From Anadara kagoshimensis (lineage: Eukaryota > Mollusca > Bivalvia > Arcoida > Arcidae): a stretch of 64,000 nucleotides of DNA. A program made the translations under genes and the position numbers. Positions 1 through 9,890 of this stretch are shown here, in pieces. The stretch is taken from positions 620,001 to 684,000 of the forward strand of contig CM037869.1 in the NCBI GenBank assembly GCA_021292105.1, in the 5' to 3' direction. The notes beneath the pieces are model-generated. The model did not search any database, had not been told where the DNA came from, and worked only from the letters and a program-made list of their open reading frames with translations. Position 1 is the stretch's first letter. Each line of letters starts with the position of its first letter.

Positions 1-1
1 T

Positions 2-591
2 TTCGATAAACGAATGTACGCAACAGGGTCCGATTCTTGTCCAGTGAAAATGTTGAGGTTATTTCTCCAAAAAACCGATAAAAAAGCTGGTAGTTTGTTC
101 AATAAATGCATCCCTGAAGCAATCAAATCACCCCACTTACACAATATTTGGTATTCATCTGAAGCACTTGGTAAACACTCCTTTAAATGTTTTATGCCGG
201 ATATTTCCAAGGGTGCTCAATGCACAAACCGCTACACTGCTCACTGTGTCCGGGCCACATGCATCCAATCACTAAGTGATGCTGGCGTGGAAACACGCAA
301 AATAATGTTCTACAGCGGCCATAGAAATGAAGCATCTGTAAGGAGTTATTCTAGGGATATATCCACTGCACAAAAACAATATATTAGCTCACTTTGGCCA
401 ACACAGCAGACACGTCAACACCCGCCATGCCGCTCATCACAACTGACAACAATCCTTCAACTTTCCCGCCAACAGCTGGCCTCATCACCAATACACATGT
501 AAATCCGCAAGTAGATTTTTCAGTCATGCCATCGATGCTTACAAATTCGTCGTTCAATAATTGTAGTTTTAATTTTAATATGAAAATGTAA
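2..591 (+). pseudogene. Tyrosine-recombinase-like protein (Crypton/DUF3504 type), C-terminal part, frameshifted
   Basis: The reading frame is already open at the window edge, so the N-terminus lies outside. The visible 160 or so residues resemble the catalytic end of the tyrosine recombinase-like domain found in Cryptons and in many multicopy invertebrate genes. Seen are an MYATGSDSCPV segment, then NRYTAHCVRAT with the H-x-x-R arrangement, then GHRNEASVRSYS, which fits the (G)H...Y end of the active site. The frame then runs into an unrelated tail ending at 502. The frame that starts near 394 instead gives a polar Ser/Thr/Pro tail ending NNCSFNFNMKM at 591, which is how such proteins usually end. 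A one-base frame change near 385-400 is therefore likely. The copy is probably a dead or degrading mobile-element-derived gene. Domain assignment is by motif recognition. Confidence 0.6.
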
Positions 592-835
592 CAGTTATAC
601 ATTAATTGATCATGGAATAATAAAAGAATTAAAGCTTAGTAAAGGAGTTATTTTTCTTGCTACGTATGTCAATTGTTGTGTGGGCGTGGTCTATTGAATG
701 ATCGATGACAGTTGGACAGTTGGAACAGTCAATTTTTAAGGAGGTAGTTATAGTTGTTTTTCTTTTGTGAAAAGTGTTAAAATGTCAGTTTACATTTTGT
801 GTTTATTTAAAAACGTTACAAAGGATTGTAAATAT

Positions 836-991
836 AAGGAATGATATTTGCTTTGACTGTACTGCATGGAGTTATGGAGTAGAATGGACTGTCTCAAATA
901 ACCATGAAAGCCTTCGGCTTTCATTTAATTTGAGACAGTCCATTCTACTGCATAACTCCATGCAGTACAGTCAAAGCAAATGTCATTCCTT
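836..991. repeat. Long foldback: 64-bp inverted repeat with 36-bp spacer
   Basis: Positions 836-899 and 928-991 are reverse complements with only two mismatches in 64. The spacer contains a second perfect 9-bp hairpin at 904-912/916-924. Transcribed, this would make one long hairpin. It lies about 250 bp downstream of the recombinase-like gene and may belong to the same element as a terminal structure, or be an independent foldback MITE. The stretch 592-835 between them shows nothing coding. Confidence 0.9.
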
Positions 992-1518
992 AAAAAAATA
1001 ATAATAATAATAAGTTTAATTTGTCAAAAAAAACTCAGATTTAAGTATAAAAACTAGTATTGTTCGTGGTCCTGTTGCCAGATGACAAGACAAAATTAGT
1101 AACGAAAAGTTTATGGTGGATCACAAAACAAGGTCGTTTTGAAACATAAACACAAAAGCGACATTAAGAATGGATAGGTCACACCATCAAGACACCTGCC
1201 AACAACATCACAAAACTTTGAAATGGAACACACAAGAATAAAAGACACCTTGAGACAAGTTTCTGGAAGTGAAACAGAGGGGGTAAAATTGCGCAGAACA
1301 GAGCCAGTTTGAGGGATTTTGTCGATGGACTAACCTCCACTGGGAGTGAAAGGCATACAATACGCAAGTTAGTGAGACTAGCACCATCCGTGTCCTATAG
1401 GTGACGGGAGATCTGGAACAAATAACAGGTATAACTAAATGCAGCTAAACAGCAGTTTAATAGTGTGCACGTTGAATATGTAGGTCGGTTGCATATGATG
1501 TTGGAAGCAAATTTTTAA

Positions 1519-1758
1519 TTGTACTTTCCCCTGAGAGGAACAATTCACATCGTAGATGAGAAATCCTCGCTAGGTACATTCAATGAAGGCATCTGCACTC
1601 ACAAGTTCAGAAAAATTCCTCTTGCAAGAGTGGGAAGAAGACCTGTGTTTTCCCTGGAAAAACGGAATGCTGTATTTAGAATGTCCAGACAGTTAATTGA
1701 CAGTCTTACAGTCTGTAATTGCATGGAATACTGGCAGCTTATTCCTCTCCAGAGGTGA
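1519..1758 (+). pseudogene. Possible pogo/Tigger-like DNA-binding fragment
   Basis: A short open stretch contains FRKIPLARVGRRPVFSLEK, which resembles the linker after the HTH-psq domain of pogo/Tigger-type transposases, where a GRxxVF(S/T) motif precedes an acidic helix. No catalytic DDE region follows; the neighbouring frame is taken by the decayed minus-strand gene at 1799-2563. The stretch 992-1518 before it shows no clear coding signal. This is a weak call and a chance match is possible. Confidence 0.25.
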
Positions 1759-1798
1759 TAATTTTATACTATGAACAGGGACGAACTTTAGATGTCCC

Positions 1799-2563
1799 GG
1801 TCTTGAATCATACTTCCTCATTTAAAAGCAACAGAAGAATAAGGTCATCAGTATCACGACAGACAACAACTGTTCTTTTATAGCCTTGCATGTAAGCATC
1901 AACACCATTGGGAACAATTCTAGTATCGGCTTCCTTGTGTAAAGCCTTTAAAACGGTTACACTTCTTCCTCTGTATGAATTAAACATGCTGTCCGTTGGA
2001 CCCCCTGATACCCTCAGCTAAGCTAAGAAGTGCATTGGATATCTACGAGATCCTATTTGTTTTATTTTCTTGGTGACTTAAAAAATCATACTAATTTGAT
2101 GGCAGAGAGACATTTTAATTATCAATAATTCTTCTAACAGAATGGGGACCTGGTCATCTTTTATCTCTAGATGGTTTCACCTTTTATGAATTAGTTGTCA
2201 TATCTATCATAATGACATCAATTTTAATACATGTGTCTTTTACGTGGATAAAAACAGTTTGTGCGTTTCCTAACTTGCCGAATGTATTGACGCCTTTCCG
2301 TTTTTCCAATGCTACAACTAAAGTTTGACCATTAATTATTTTGGTAGTAATGTCTCCATGCAAACTTCTTCCTCGGGGATATTTTGAAGATCCGACTCGT
2401 CGGCTGCAGATAACAAGGGTCCTGATGTATCAGGTATAGAAAGCGACACTGGGAAAAGTTCATGTTTCAACAGTTCACTAATATTTCCACCAGAAAAAGA
2501 GAACATACTTGATAGTATTATACAGATGCAGTCATTATAGCTAATCAAATCTTTCAGTACCAC
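1799..2563 (-). pseudogene. Decayed C-terminal half of an uncharacterised invertebrate family (HKEADTR motif)
   Basis: Read on the minus strand, the segment gives in order: ELLKHELFPVSLS...PDTSGPLL (2563-2340), INGQTLVVALEK...TFGKLG and an acidic IDVIMID (about 2334-2200), then several stops, and finally ALHKEADTRIVPNG followed by VVVCRDTDDLILLLL (about 1945-1812). This order matches a multicopy family in molluscs and cnidarians in which a (K)xEL..P segment, a TFG segment, an H-x-EADTR motif and a DTDxxxL motif follow each other. The acidic motifs suggest a nuclease-like fold, but no function is established that I can name. In-frame stops and a frame change make it a pseudogene. A decayed N-terminal half of apparently the same family lies at 29090-30369. 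Confidence 0.5.
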
Positions 2564-3104
2564 CAGTACTTTGATTTCTTTATTTTTTTAAAATGGATAC
2601 TTATATAAATACGGGCAATATGATTAAGTAAAATTATTCTAACAGAAGTCTAAAGTTTTGTTAAACAATTTTAAATGCACAAATGTGTTTATACTAGTAT
2701 TTATTTGCCACAATTAATCATATTTGTAAAGGTCAAATTTGTGCAAGCGTCTAATCTTATTTTTCATGGAAAACTTTGAAAATAAGTGACTGAATTAGTT
2801 GGATATGGCTTTCTATTAATTTGAAGATACCACTTACATATTTAGAAGACAAAATGTATAAAGAAAAACTTCTGTAAGCCACCTTGAATTTGTGTATAGG
2901 TATATGGGCATTTTCACTTGAACTTTGCACCCATTGACCTTTAGCTGCCCCCACAATGGCCCCTGGGTGAAATCCTGCTTGGCAACAAGCCGATTCTACC
3001 AAAGTAAAGTTCAAAGAAGGTTATGACATAACTTGCCACCTTTGAACACGTTGTCCTCCCTACATCGAAAAATAAGCGGTTTTTTCAAAATCCTCTATCA
3101 GACT
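2564..3104. other. Non-coding stretch
   Basis: AT-rich sequence without a supported gene. The minus-strand open frame at 2757-3014 has no recognisable motif. Confidence 0.5.
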
Positions 3105-3278
3105 ATGCGGTTCCTCGGACTTCGTAAAAGACCTTAAAAACCGATGTCCCGTGTCACGCCAGACGTGAACACATTAAAGAACACTCCATACACATTGCCT
3201 TGTGACGCCTTAGTGATTAGTGAAATATTCTTGACTGAGACGTAAAACCCCATTCAGTCAATCAATCAATCAATCAAT
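3105..3278 (+). mobile_element. tRNA-derived SINE, 3' part
   Basis: The segment matches the body of the full SINE at 26079-26388: a GTCCCGTGTCACG core, AAAGAAC, and the end GAAATATTCTTGACTGAGACG, then a (TCAA)n tail. The tRNA-like head is missing. Similar copies are at 22213, 26079, 28396 and 38645. Confidence 0.75.
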
Positions 3279-3942
3279 TTTTCTGAACCCAACTTAAACA
3301 TGTGACATCTGGATGTTTACAGTCTTCCAGTAAACTAGCCTAAACCGTAAAAAAACATAAACATCCATACTTGAATGAATTCATCTTACATGCATTGCCG
3401 ACCCGTTTACGTTGGTTTATACCCACGACGATAAGTACATATTCATTGCGCCTTTAGGACAAAATAACCCGAATGGATCAAAGAACAAACATACATGTTG
3501 GTGTATCATGTTTTATAAATACTTTATTTCTCACTACAAAATAAAAAGCATAACAAAACTGTCTAAAAAGTAGCAACAAATAAATTATATTGCCACCAGA
3601 TTACATTGTTAACAAAATATGTACACTATGCAGATTATTACAGGATATACATCAAAAGTAACACCGAATGATACACTCACAAATTAAAGTTACCAAGTAA
3701 AAACGGGCGATACATTGCCACTCGGTTACAAATTAAAGAGTACCAAGGCGTGTTACTTAGGGCGATATATATTGTCGCACAGCTACAAATTACAGAACGG
3801 TATGCTACAGTTGGTTACTGGATACATTGTCAGAAGTAACGATAAACATGTACATTGGCCTATTACTAGAAATTACAAAGTGTAAAACATATGTAAATAT
3901 ATGTTTAAGGAAAGCACAACTTTGAACAAGCAGCAAAAATAA

Positions 3943-3974
<32 letters not shown>

Positions 3975-4351
3975 ATGTTAATGTCAAGTGTCTTTAATAC
4001 ATTTTATAAAAATATTGCATTAAAACACCGCATGACATTTAAACGCTTAACACAATTTTCAGAAAACAACATGTACATTGTAATAAATGAACTCTCTCTC
4101 TCTCTCACACACACACACAGTGTCGAAAACTAAATTTGAAACTTGTTCACAATAAAATAGGTGTTATATACGGCATGCATTGAACAAATTATGATAAAAA
4201 GAAAGACTTCATTATGACTACCAAGATATACATCTCCAATCAAACCAGAAATGGCAAAGGTTTTGATCGATTTTCTGCTAAGCTCATTTAAGAACTTTTT
4301 CTCTGTCACTTACATATCATGAGGTGTATTTTATACAAGGGAACCATATAA
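3279..4351. other. Non-coding stretch with simple repeats
   Basis: No gene seen. It contains an (AAAT)n run at about 3938-3977 and a (CT)n(CA)n run at about 4090-4120. The region 3600-3850 has loosely repeated TACAAATTA/GATACATT blocks, perhaps an old degenerate tandem repeat. Confidence 0.6.
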
Positions 4352-4353
4352 TA

Positions 4354-4560
4354 ATTGACGTATCGCCGGCCACGCCCACAATGATCCGACAATGGCCGCC
4401 ATCACGGTACCAAAGCAGCGTCACGGCAACTAATGACGTACTAGTGTCAGTGACGTCATTTAATGGCGCTATTCAGGCCGAGTTTTCGTTCTTTTTGCGT
4501 GTAAATCAAGCATCTTGCCATTTGACGGAACATTGTGGGCGTGGCCGGCGATACGTCAAT
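4354..4560. mobile_element. MITE with perfect 30-bp terminal inverted repeats and TA target duplication
   Basis: Positions 4354-4383 and 4531-4560 are exact reverse complements over 30 bp, starting ATTGACGTATCGCCGGCC. TA dinucleotides sit at 4352-4353 and 4561-4562, as expected for Tc1/mariner-type insertion. The 147-bp interior has no coding capacity. Perfect ends suggest recent activity. GC content is far above the surroundings. Confidence 0.85.
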
Positions 4561-4707
4561 TAGTACAAGTTGTTAAGTATTACAGTTTGTTTTATTGTTT
4601 ATTCGTCCCAGGATGCTTTAACAGTTCATACGTTGACAAACGTCAATCCTTATATTTACAATGATGTAAGTGTTCAGTAACATATTACCAACAAAAGAGA
4701 CCATGAA

Positions 4708-4922
4708 GTGACAGAAGTAACAAAGATCAGTCATGAAGTGTGGTGGAAGAGAATGAAACTGGATTGTTCATGTAAAGAACAGACAGACGACAGCGCTGTT
4801 GCCTTTGGGTGGACTCCTGAGGGTAGAAGGAAAAGAGGCCGCCCTAAAACAACTTGGAGGTGGATGGTTGAAACAAAACGGAACGGTGCAGACTAGAACA
4901 CCTGGAATGCGTCACGTCGTGT
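4708..4922 (+). pseudogene. C-terminus of an RTE/CR1-like LINE reverse-transcriptase protein
   Basis: The frame encodes GWTPEGRRKRGRPKTTWRWM followed by VETKRNGA. This matches the very C-terminal basic motif (W-x-P-x-G-x-R-x-RGRPxxTWRR) downstream of the reverse transcriptase in many RTE/CR1/BovB-type LINEs. Only about 60 codons remain, so the insertion is strongly 5'-truncated. The following sequence still encodes a DRPTWGNDVKALC tail in the intact repeat units, then stops. It runs directly into the tandem repeat at 4923. Confidence 0.65.
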
Positions 4923-5437
4923 AGCCTTAGACCGACCGACATGGGGAATGACGTCAAAGCCTTGTGTGTCTCCTGGTACTGAGAGAATTAAGGTTAGCCT
5001 TAGACCGACCGACATGGGGAATGACGTCAAAGCCTTGTGTGCCTCCTGGGACTGAGAGAATTAAGGTTAGCCTTAGACCGACCGACATGGGGAATGACGT
5101 CAAAGCCTTGTGTGTCTCCTGGTACTGAGAGAATTAAGGTTAGCCTTAGACCGGCCGACATGGGGGAATGACGTCAAAGCCTTGTGTGCCTCCTGGGACT
5201 GAGAGAATTAAGGTTAGCCTTAGACCGACGGACATGGGGGAATGACGTCAAAGTCTTGTGTGTCTCCTGGGACTGAGAGAATTAAGGTTAGCCTTAGACC
5301 GACCGACATGGGGGAATGACGTCAAAGCCTTGTGTGCCTCCTGGGACTGAGAGAATTAAGGTTAGCCTTAGACCGACGGACATGGGGGAATGACGTCAAA
5401 GCCTTGTGTGCCTCCTGGTGCTGAGAGAATTAAGGTT
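4923..5437 (+). repeat. 73/74-bp minisatellite, 7 copies, made of the LINE 3' end
   Basis: Units start at 4923, 4996, 5069, 5142, 5216, 5290 and 5364. Each begins AGCCTTAGACCG and ends with AGAGAATTAAGGTT. The first units are 73 bp and the later ones 74 bp because of one extra G in the GGGG run. In the 74-bp units the frame RPTWGNDVKALC(V/A)SW then stop is intact, so the unit is the last codons plus 3' UTR of the LINE. Confidence 0.9.
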
Positions 5438-6332
5438 CATCGAAAAATAATGTCAGTGGTAGAAAGTTTCATATAGTGAGTGATGGTTAAATTGTTAATA
5501 TTATTTATTGAACAAATGTTGCACTTATAATAATAACAGGTTAAATCGTGTTCAATAGAATGCCTCAGGGACACTTAATCAGGTACACGTTACTCAGTTT
5601 GATGAATTGAACAGAGTTCATTCTGTCATTCCTTATATAACCATTTTAAATATTTAAGTAATATAGACCAGTATTTATAGTGTGAAGTGTGATAATTTGA
5701 AATAAACATACGTGTATGTAATGATATATACTATAACAAACATCGCACCACAATACTCTAAACTGATTATGAATTGTGTTGATAACATATAACACCATAA
5801 ATAAATAAATACAAAAGATGTTTGATTGGACATTTTGATTGAAACCCTATAAAATTAATTGTCATCATTATGTTTTCACAAACACATGCAGCTTTGTTCC
5901 CATACAACATGTAGAATTACAGTTATATGTCATTCTATAAACTTGGACATTCTATCCATATCTATTCATAACATTTGTGCAATGTAACAACATTTAAATT
6001 CTCTCTTCAAATTATGAAAACTATTACCTTATTAATTTACAAGAACTCAAATATATGTTTGCGGGATCAAACGGGATCAAAGCTGGACATGCACATCTAC
6101 AAAAACCAAGTAACAGAATTAAGTTTTCACATGTAACAAAATGATCACCATATATATACAATAAGTTTTTGGCAAATAAGAAGCTATATTTGGTAAATAA
6201 ACTGAACTGGTTCTATCTGTCCCTATAATACCTTGATTCTACAAATTCCTTGATTTTTCTTTTTTTTCTGCCAATCATCAAAAGTTTTGTTTAATTGAGA
6301 AATGTCTTTGCTATTATTGTTATAAAGAGGTG
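5438..6332. other. Non-coding stretch
   Basis: AT-rich, likely containing the 3' flank of the minus-strand LRR gene. No repeat or gene recognised. Confidence 0.5.
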
Positions 6333-7940
6333 TTATGATGTGCCTTCGTCAAATTCATATAAGTACACTTGAATTATTGTAAGAAACACTAGATAACACA
6401 GCGATGACTGTTTGTGGTCACTTCTGTTTACTTGGTTTGGGTCACACGCACGTGTGTTATATTTCATTAAATCACACTCTTCTGTAACGGAGGTTTCTAA
6501 TTTGACTTTATTGACGTCACTTCCGTTAAATCTATTATCGCCACAGTTACCACTTATATCCAATGAAATATTAGAATTAACTATAGCTAACGAATCACAA
6601 TCACAGATTAATGGATTGTCTAATAATGAAATTTTCTTGAAAAAACAAGTATCTAATTGCAATATAAATGAAATATTAGAAATGCTGTTATGGTCCAGAT
6701 TCAAAATGATAGGGCCGCTTAGGTCTTTCAAAGCACTGGATTCAACAGAATCGATATTCATTCCTGTCAATATGATATTTTTCGCTTTCAATTTGCCGAA
6801 AAATCCACGGTTTAAAGATGTAAAAAGGTTGTTTGAAGCATCAAGGTCATAAAGCTTCTCCAGAATTATCAATGATTCTAGTGGCAGTGTTGTCAATTCC
6901 ATGTGCCGTATTTTTAGCGTTGTAAGCGATAACTCTAATCCTTGAAATGTGGTATCTGTAAAGACCAAACGATTTCCGCTTATATCTAATTCATTCAATG
7001 AATGGAAATGATCAAATGAATCATTCTGCATATGTATTATCATATTATTTGATAAATCTAATTTTTTCAATGATCTAAGTGGCCTTAGCGCTCTCGCCAA
7101 ATGGTACCCACCAGTCAACTGTCCGTCTGCTAGCACGAGAACTTCTAGAGTTTCTTCAAGTCCAGTAAAAGCTTCGGATTCAATTCGTGTGTTGTCAGTT
7201 CCTTTCATGTAAATTTTCCTTAATTTCTTTAGAGATGAAAACGCCTTATTATGAATATGCGATATTTTCTCATTATGTGACAAATCTAAAACTTTTAAAT
7301 TGACCAATTTCAATATGGCGTCAGGCACTTCCGTTAACTTGTTCGACGATAAATTCAATTTTTCAAGATTCGTTGAACCCTCAAATGTGTTATCCGGAAT
7401 TTTAACTATCTCACATCCACTTAGACTTAATCCTTTTAAGGAGCGCAAATTCTTCTCCCTGAATCGATTTGATGGAAAACGAACTTGGTAGACACCATTG
7501 TAATCCATGGACAAATATTTCAATCGTGTTAAATTTGTTAAAAAGTCCAAATTTTTAAAATTCAATCCAGCATCATTCAGTTTTAATTTAGACAATGATT
7601 TTATTCTAGAAAATGCCTTACTGCCTATACTTTCGAATTCACTAAAACTTAAATCAAGTTCATGAATCGTCAAGCCCTGAAATGTGTCGTCTGCTATATC
7701 ATAGAACGTGTTATTGTTCATCAATAATTTGGAAATAGTTTTACCTCTGAATTGTTTAAACTGATGCAGTAAGTTTTGAGTAATATTTACACATGTTATA
7801 ACGTATTTTATTTGCCTTGATTCGTCCTCGGTGTAGCATTGGCATTGGTTCAGTGTAGGACATCTAGAACTTGTGACGTCACAGAGAGCACTCCAGATAA
7901 AAAAGTAGAACCAGCATTTGATTGGTTTATATACATCCAT
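6333..7940 (-). CDS. Secreted leucine-rich-repeat protein (LRRNT-LRR-LRRCT)
   Basis: An intronless 535-residue frame. Residues 1-25 are hydrophobic after KPIK and look like a signal peptide. Residues 27-60 hold an LRRNT-like cysteine cluster (CPTLNQCQCY...C). About 13 leucine-rich repeats follow from residue 65 to 430, with clear LxxLxLSxN units such as LEKLNLSSNKLTEVP and LKKLDLSNNMI. An LRRCT starts at NPLICDCDSL and contains further cysteines to about residue 495. The C-terminus has a short hydrophobic stretch (LCYLVFLTIIQVYLY) followed by EFDEGTS, which could be a weak anchor but is not a typical GPI tail. No TIR or kinase domain is present. Many NxS/T sites fit an extracellular protein. 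Family knowledge suggests recognition or adhesion, possibly innate immune; ligand unknown. The codons are intact, unlike the repeats around it. Confidence 0.9.
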   Translation of the reverse strand: MDVYKPIKCWFYFFIWSALCDVTSSRCPTLNQCQCYTEDESRQIKYVITCVNITQNLLHQFKQFRGKTISKLLMNNNTFYDIADDTFQGLTIHELDLSFSEFESIGSKAFSRIKSLSKLKLNDAGLNFKNLDFLTNLTRLKYLSMDYNGVYQVRFPSNRFREKNLRSLKGLSLSGCEIVKIPDNTFEGSTNLEKLNLSSNKLTEVPDAILKLVNLKVLDLSHNEKISHIHNKAFSSLKKLRKIYMKGTDNTRIESEAFTGLEETLEVLVLADGQLTGGYHLARALRPLRSLKKLDLSNNMIIHMQNDSFDHFHSLNELDISGNRLVFTDTTFQGLELSLTTLKIRHMELTTLPLESLIILEKLYDLDASNNLFTSLNRGFFGKLKAKNIILTGMNIDSVESSALKDLSGPIILNLDHNSISNISFILQLDTCFFKKISLLDNPLICDCDSLAIVNSNISLDISGNCGDNRFNGSDVNKVKLETSVTEECDLMKYNTRACDPNQVNRSDHKQSSLCYLVFLTIIQVYLYEFDEGTS

Positions 7941-8655
7941 GCTGTCACCTTAAAATACACAAATATTTGACGAAATTAACACAAAAAAGTTTTTGTAACT
8001 AGTGTTATAACAGTTTTTACAGAAATAAATCAGTTGTTTAAATTGGAACAAAATCAGATGAACGTAATAGAAGTCATAGCAAACAACAACAAACCACACC
8101 TAACAAAAACATGTATAATATTAATAAACAAAACCGCAAATTATATTGCACCATTTAACTAAAATAACCTGTTGTAACCAAAAATTTACAGACCCGGATG
8201 GAACGTATCGTAATTTCCAAGACCTCACGCGCTCGCACACATGAGCGTCTTCTAGTACGTTTTAGGGGCTCTTCTAATATTTTTACTGATTTATGAAGTT
8301 TATTGTAGGATCACTGAACCATTACCCTATTTTCAGCGTTGAACATCTCCTACCTACACATGGTATCTACAAATAGCTAATGGAAATGTCTTTAGCAGAC
8401 GAGTTATATCGTGGTCCAGACGTAGTCTAGCCGTGTTATGTACAAAACTGAGCAGAGAGAATTAACATTTACCGACACACTATCTTCTTAGGGTGGTTAA
8501 AAACATCAATGTTACATCGCAAGTCCCAGACCAATATCAATCTAAATGGAAATCAAATTTAATATAAATGTTAAGAAGGTCACTCAATAAATCTGATTTG
8601 TGGTAATCTAACTTCTAGAATTAGGCAATTTTCATCGACCAACTACTACATATAT
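7941..8655. other. Upstream region of the LRR gene
   Basis: Non-coding. It probably holds the promoter of the minus-strand LRR gene, but I see no convincing core element. Confidence 0.4.
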
Positions 8656-8878
8656 ACACCACAGACCTGTCCAAAGTTTAACACTAAACTATCAAATAAG
8701 TACCGAATGCAGCTCATCTCAGCTCCTCGTTATCTATATCACGACAACTTTCCGGCAGATGATAAATATCTTTTGTCAGGTTTTCGGTCATCTGACCATG
8801 TAGCTTCGACTCCTTTTTATTAGCTCAGTGTTAAACTTCCGATATGGCTGTACTGAATATAGAAATAGTTTGATGTTT
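8656..8878. mobile_element. TIR MITE, CAGTACAG family, copy 1 (diverged)
   Basis: The left end reads ACAGACCTGTCCAAAGTTTA and the right end is its diverged reverse complement (GTGTTAAACTTCCGATATGG, then CTGTACTG). The ends match the better-preserved copies at 21600 and 54869. Confidence 0.7.
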
Positions 8879-9182
8879 GAATCTGAGACGTATACAAAAT
8901 TAATTTACTAAACAGATTAATCAATAATGGTTACACAATATAATCCATACTTTTAATCACTACTTTCAACCTTCTTCAACTGTTAACTCTTCTGGATTAT
9001 ATACATGTAAATGAAGCAATGCTGGAATGGTTACACAATATACAGTAATCTACACCTTTTATCACTACTTCCAACTGTCTTTAACTGTTAACTCATATGG
9101 ATTATGAAAGTGAATTAATAATAACGGCAAGCGAAATGAATACATGTCAACCACTTCTTTGTCTTAATGTAATTGATAGTTC

Positions 9183-9288
9183 TGTCATGTGCTACTTTTG
9201 AATTTTTATAAAAATAAAACATTCAAAAGTATCACATGACACACTTTTAAATGTATTATTTCATAAAAATTCAAGAGTAGCACATGAC
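9183..9288. repeat. Short hairpin element, TGTCATGTGCT family
   Basis: TGTCATGTGCTACTTTTGAA at the left pairs with ATTCAAAAGTATCACATGACA at about 9222-9242, and again with a third arm ending at 9288. Further copies are at 12621, 20231, 31485 and 59416. Confidence 0.8.
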
Positions 9289-9357
9289 GGTTCTGTGCTT
9301 TTAAAATTGATATATCTGTGTCTAATTTTATATTGCTTTTAATAATAAAAAATATGC

Positions 9358-9890
9358 TGGTCCATCTTTAAGTCACAATCACCAAAAAGTAGCAAAAAGT
9401 TTATAAACTTGCAAATTCAACCAAACGCGTGAAATCTCGACCATGGAATCAAGTCGGGTGCTCCTGAAGCGTAAGCACCTCCTGTCTAGCAAGCTCCACC
9501 CACCACATGTAAAATAAAAAATATAACAATGAAAGGAAGATGGAACTATGGGAGGTAAAATGTACCCAAGGATAATTTTGTTAGAGACATCATGTTCTGG
9601 AACATATATTAAATGTTATAAGACATATTTGACATCCCATAATTCCATGTTCCTTTTTGAGTACACGACTGGCGGGTGTAGCTAGCTAAACAGGAAATGC
9701 ATTTTCCTACCGCAGCACCCGACCTCACTTCCCTGGTGAAAGTTTACGCGTTTAACCTAATTTGTCAGTTTCAATTTTTTTTACTTTGTTTCTAGATTGT
9801 GATTTGGACATGGGTTAGTATGTTTGTTTTTACTTTGGTTCTGAATTGTGGTGTGGGCATGGATTAGTATGTTTGTTTTTGATGTATGTT
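9358..9890. mobile_element. Foldback element (family FB), full copy
   Basis: Left arm 9358-9530 is the reverse complement of right arm 9650-9890. Diagnostic right-arm blocks are GGCGGGTGTAGCTAGCTAAA, GCACCCGACCTCACTTCCC and GATTTGGACATGGGTTAG. The centre also pairs (GATGGAACTATGGGAGG with the CCCATAATTCCATG block). There is no coding capacity. Single arms of the same family recur throughout the window. Confidence 0.8.

Noticed and set aside
4324..4563. 79-codon frame covering the MITE
   Set aside because: It spans both inverted repeats and has no protein similarity.
6412..6852. Plus-strand 146-codon frame
   Set aside because: It is antisense to the LRR gene and has no motif of its own.
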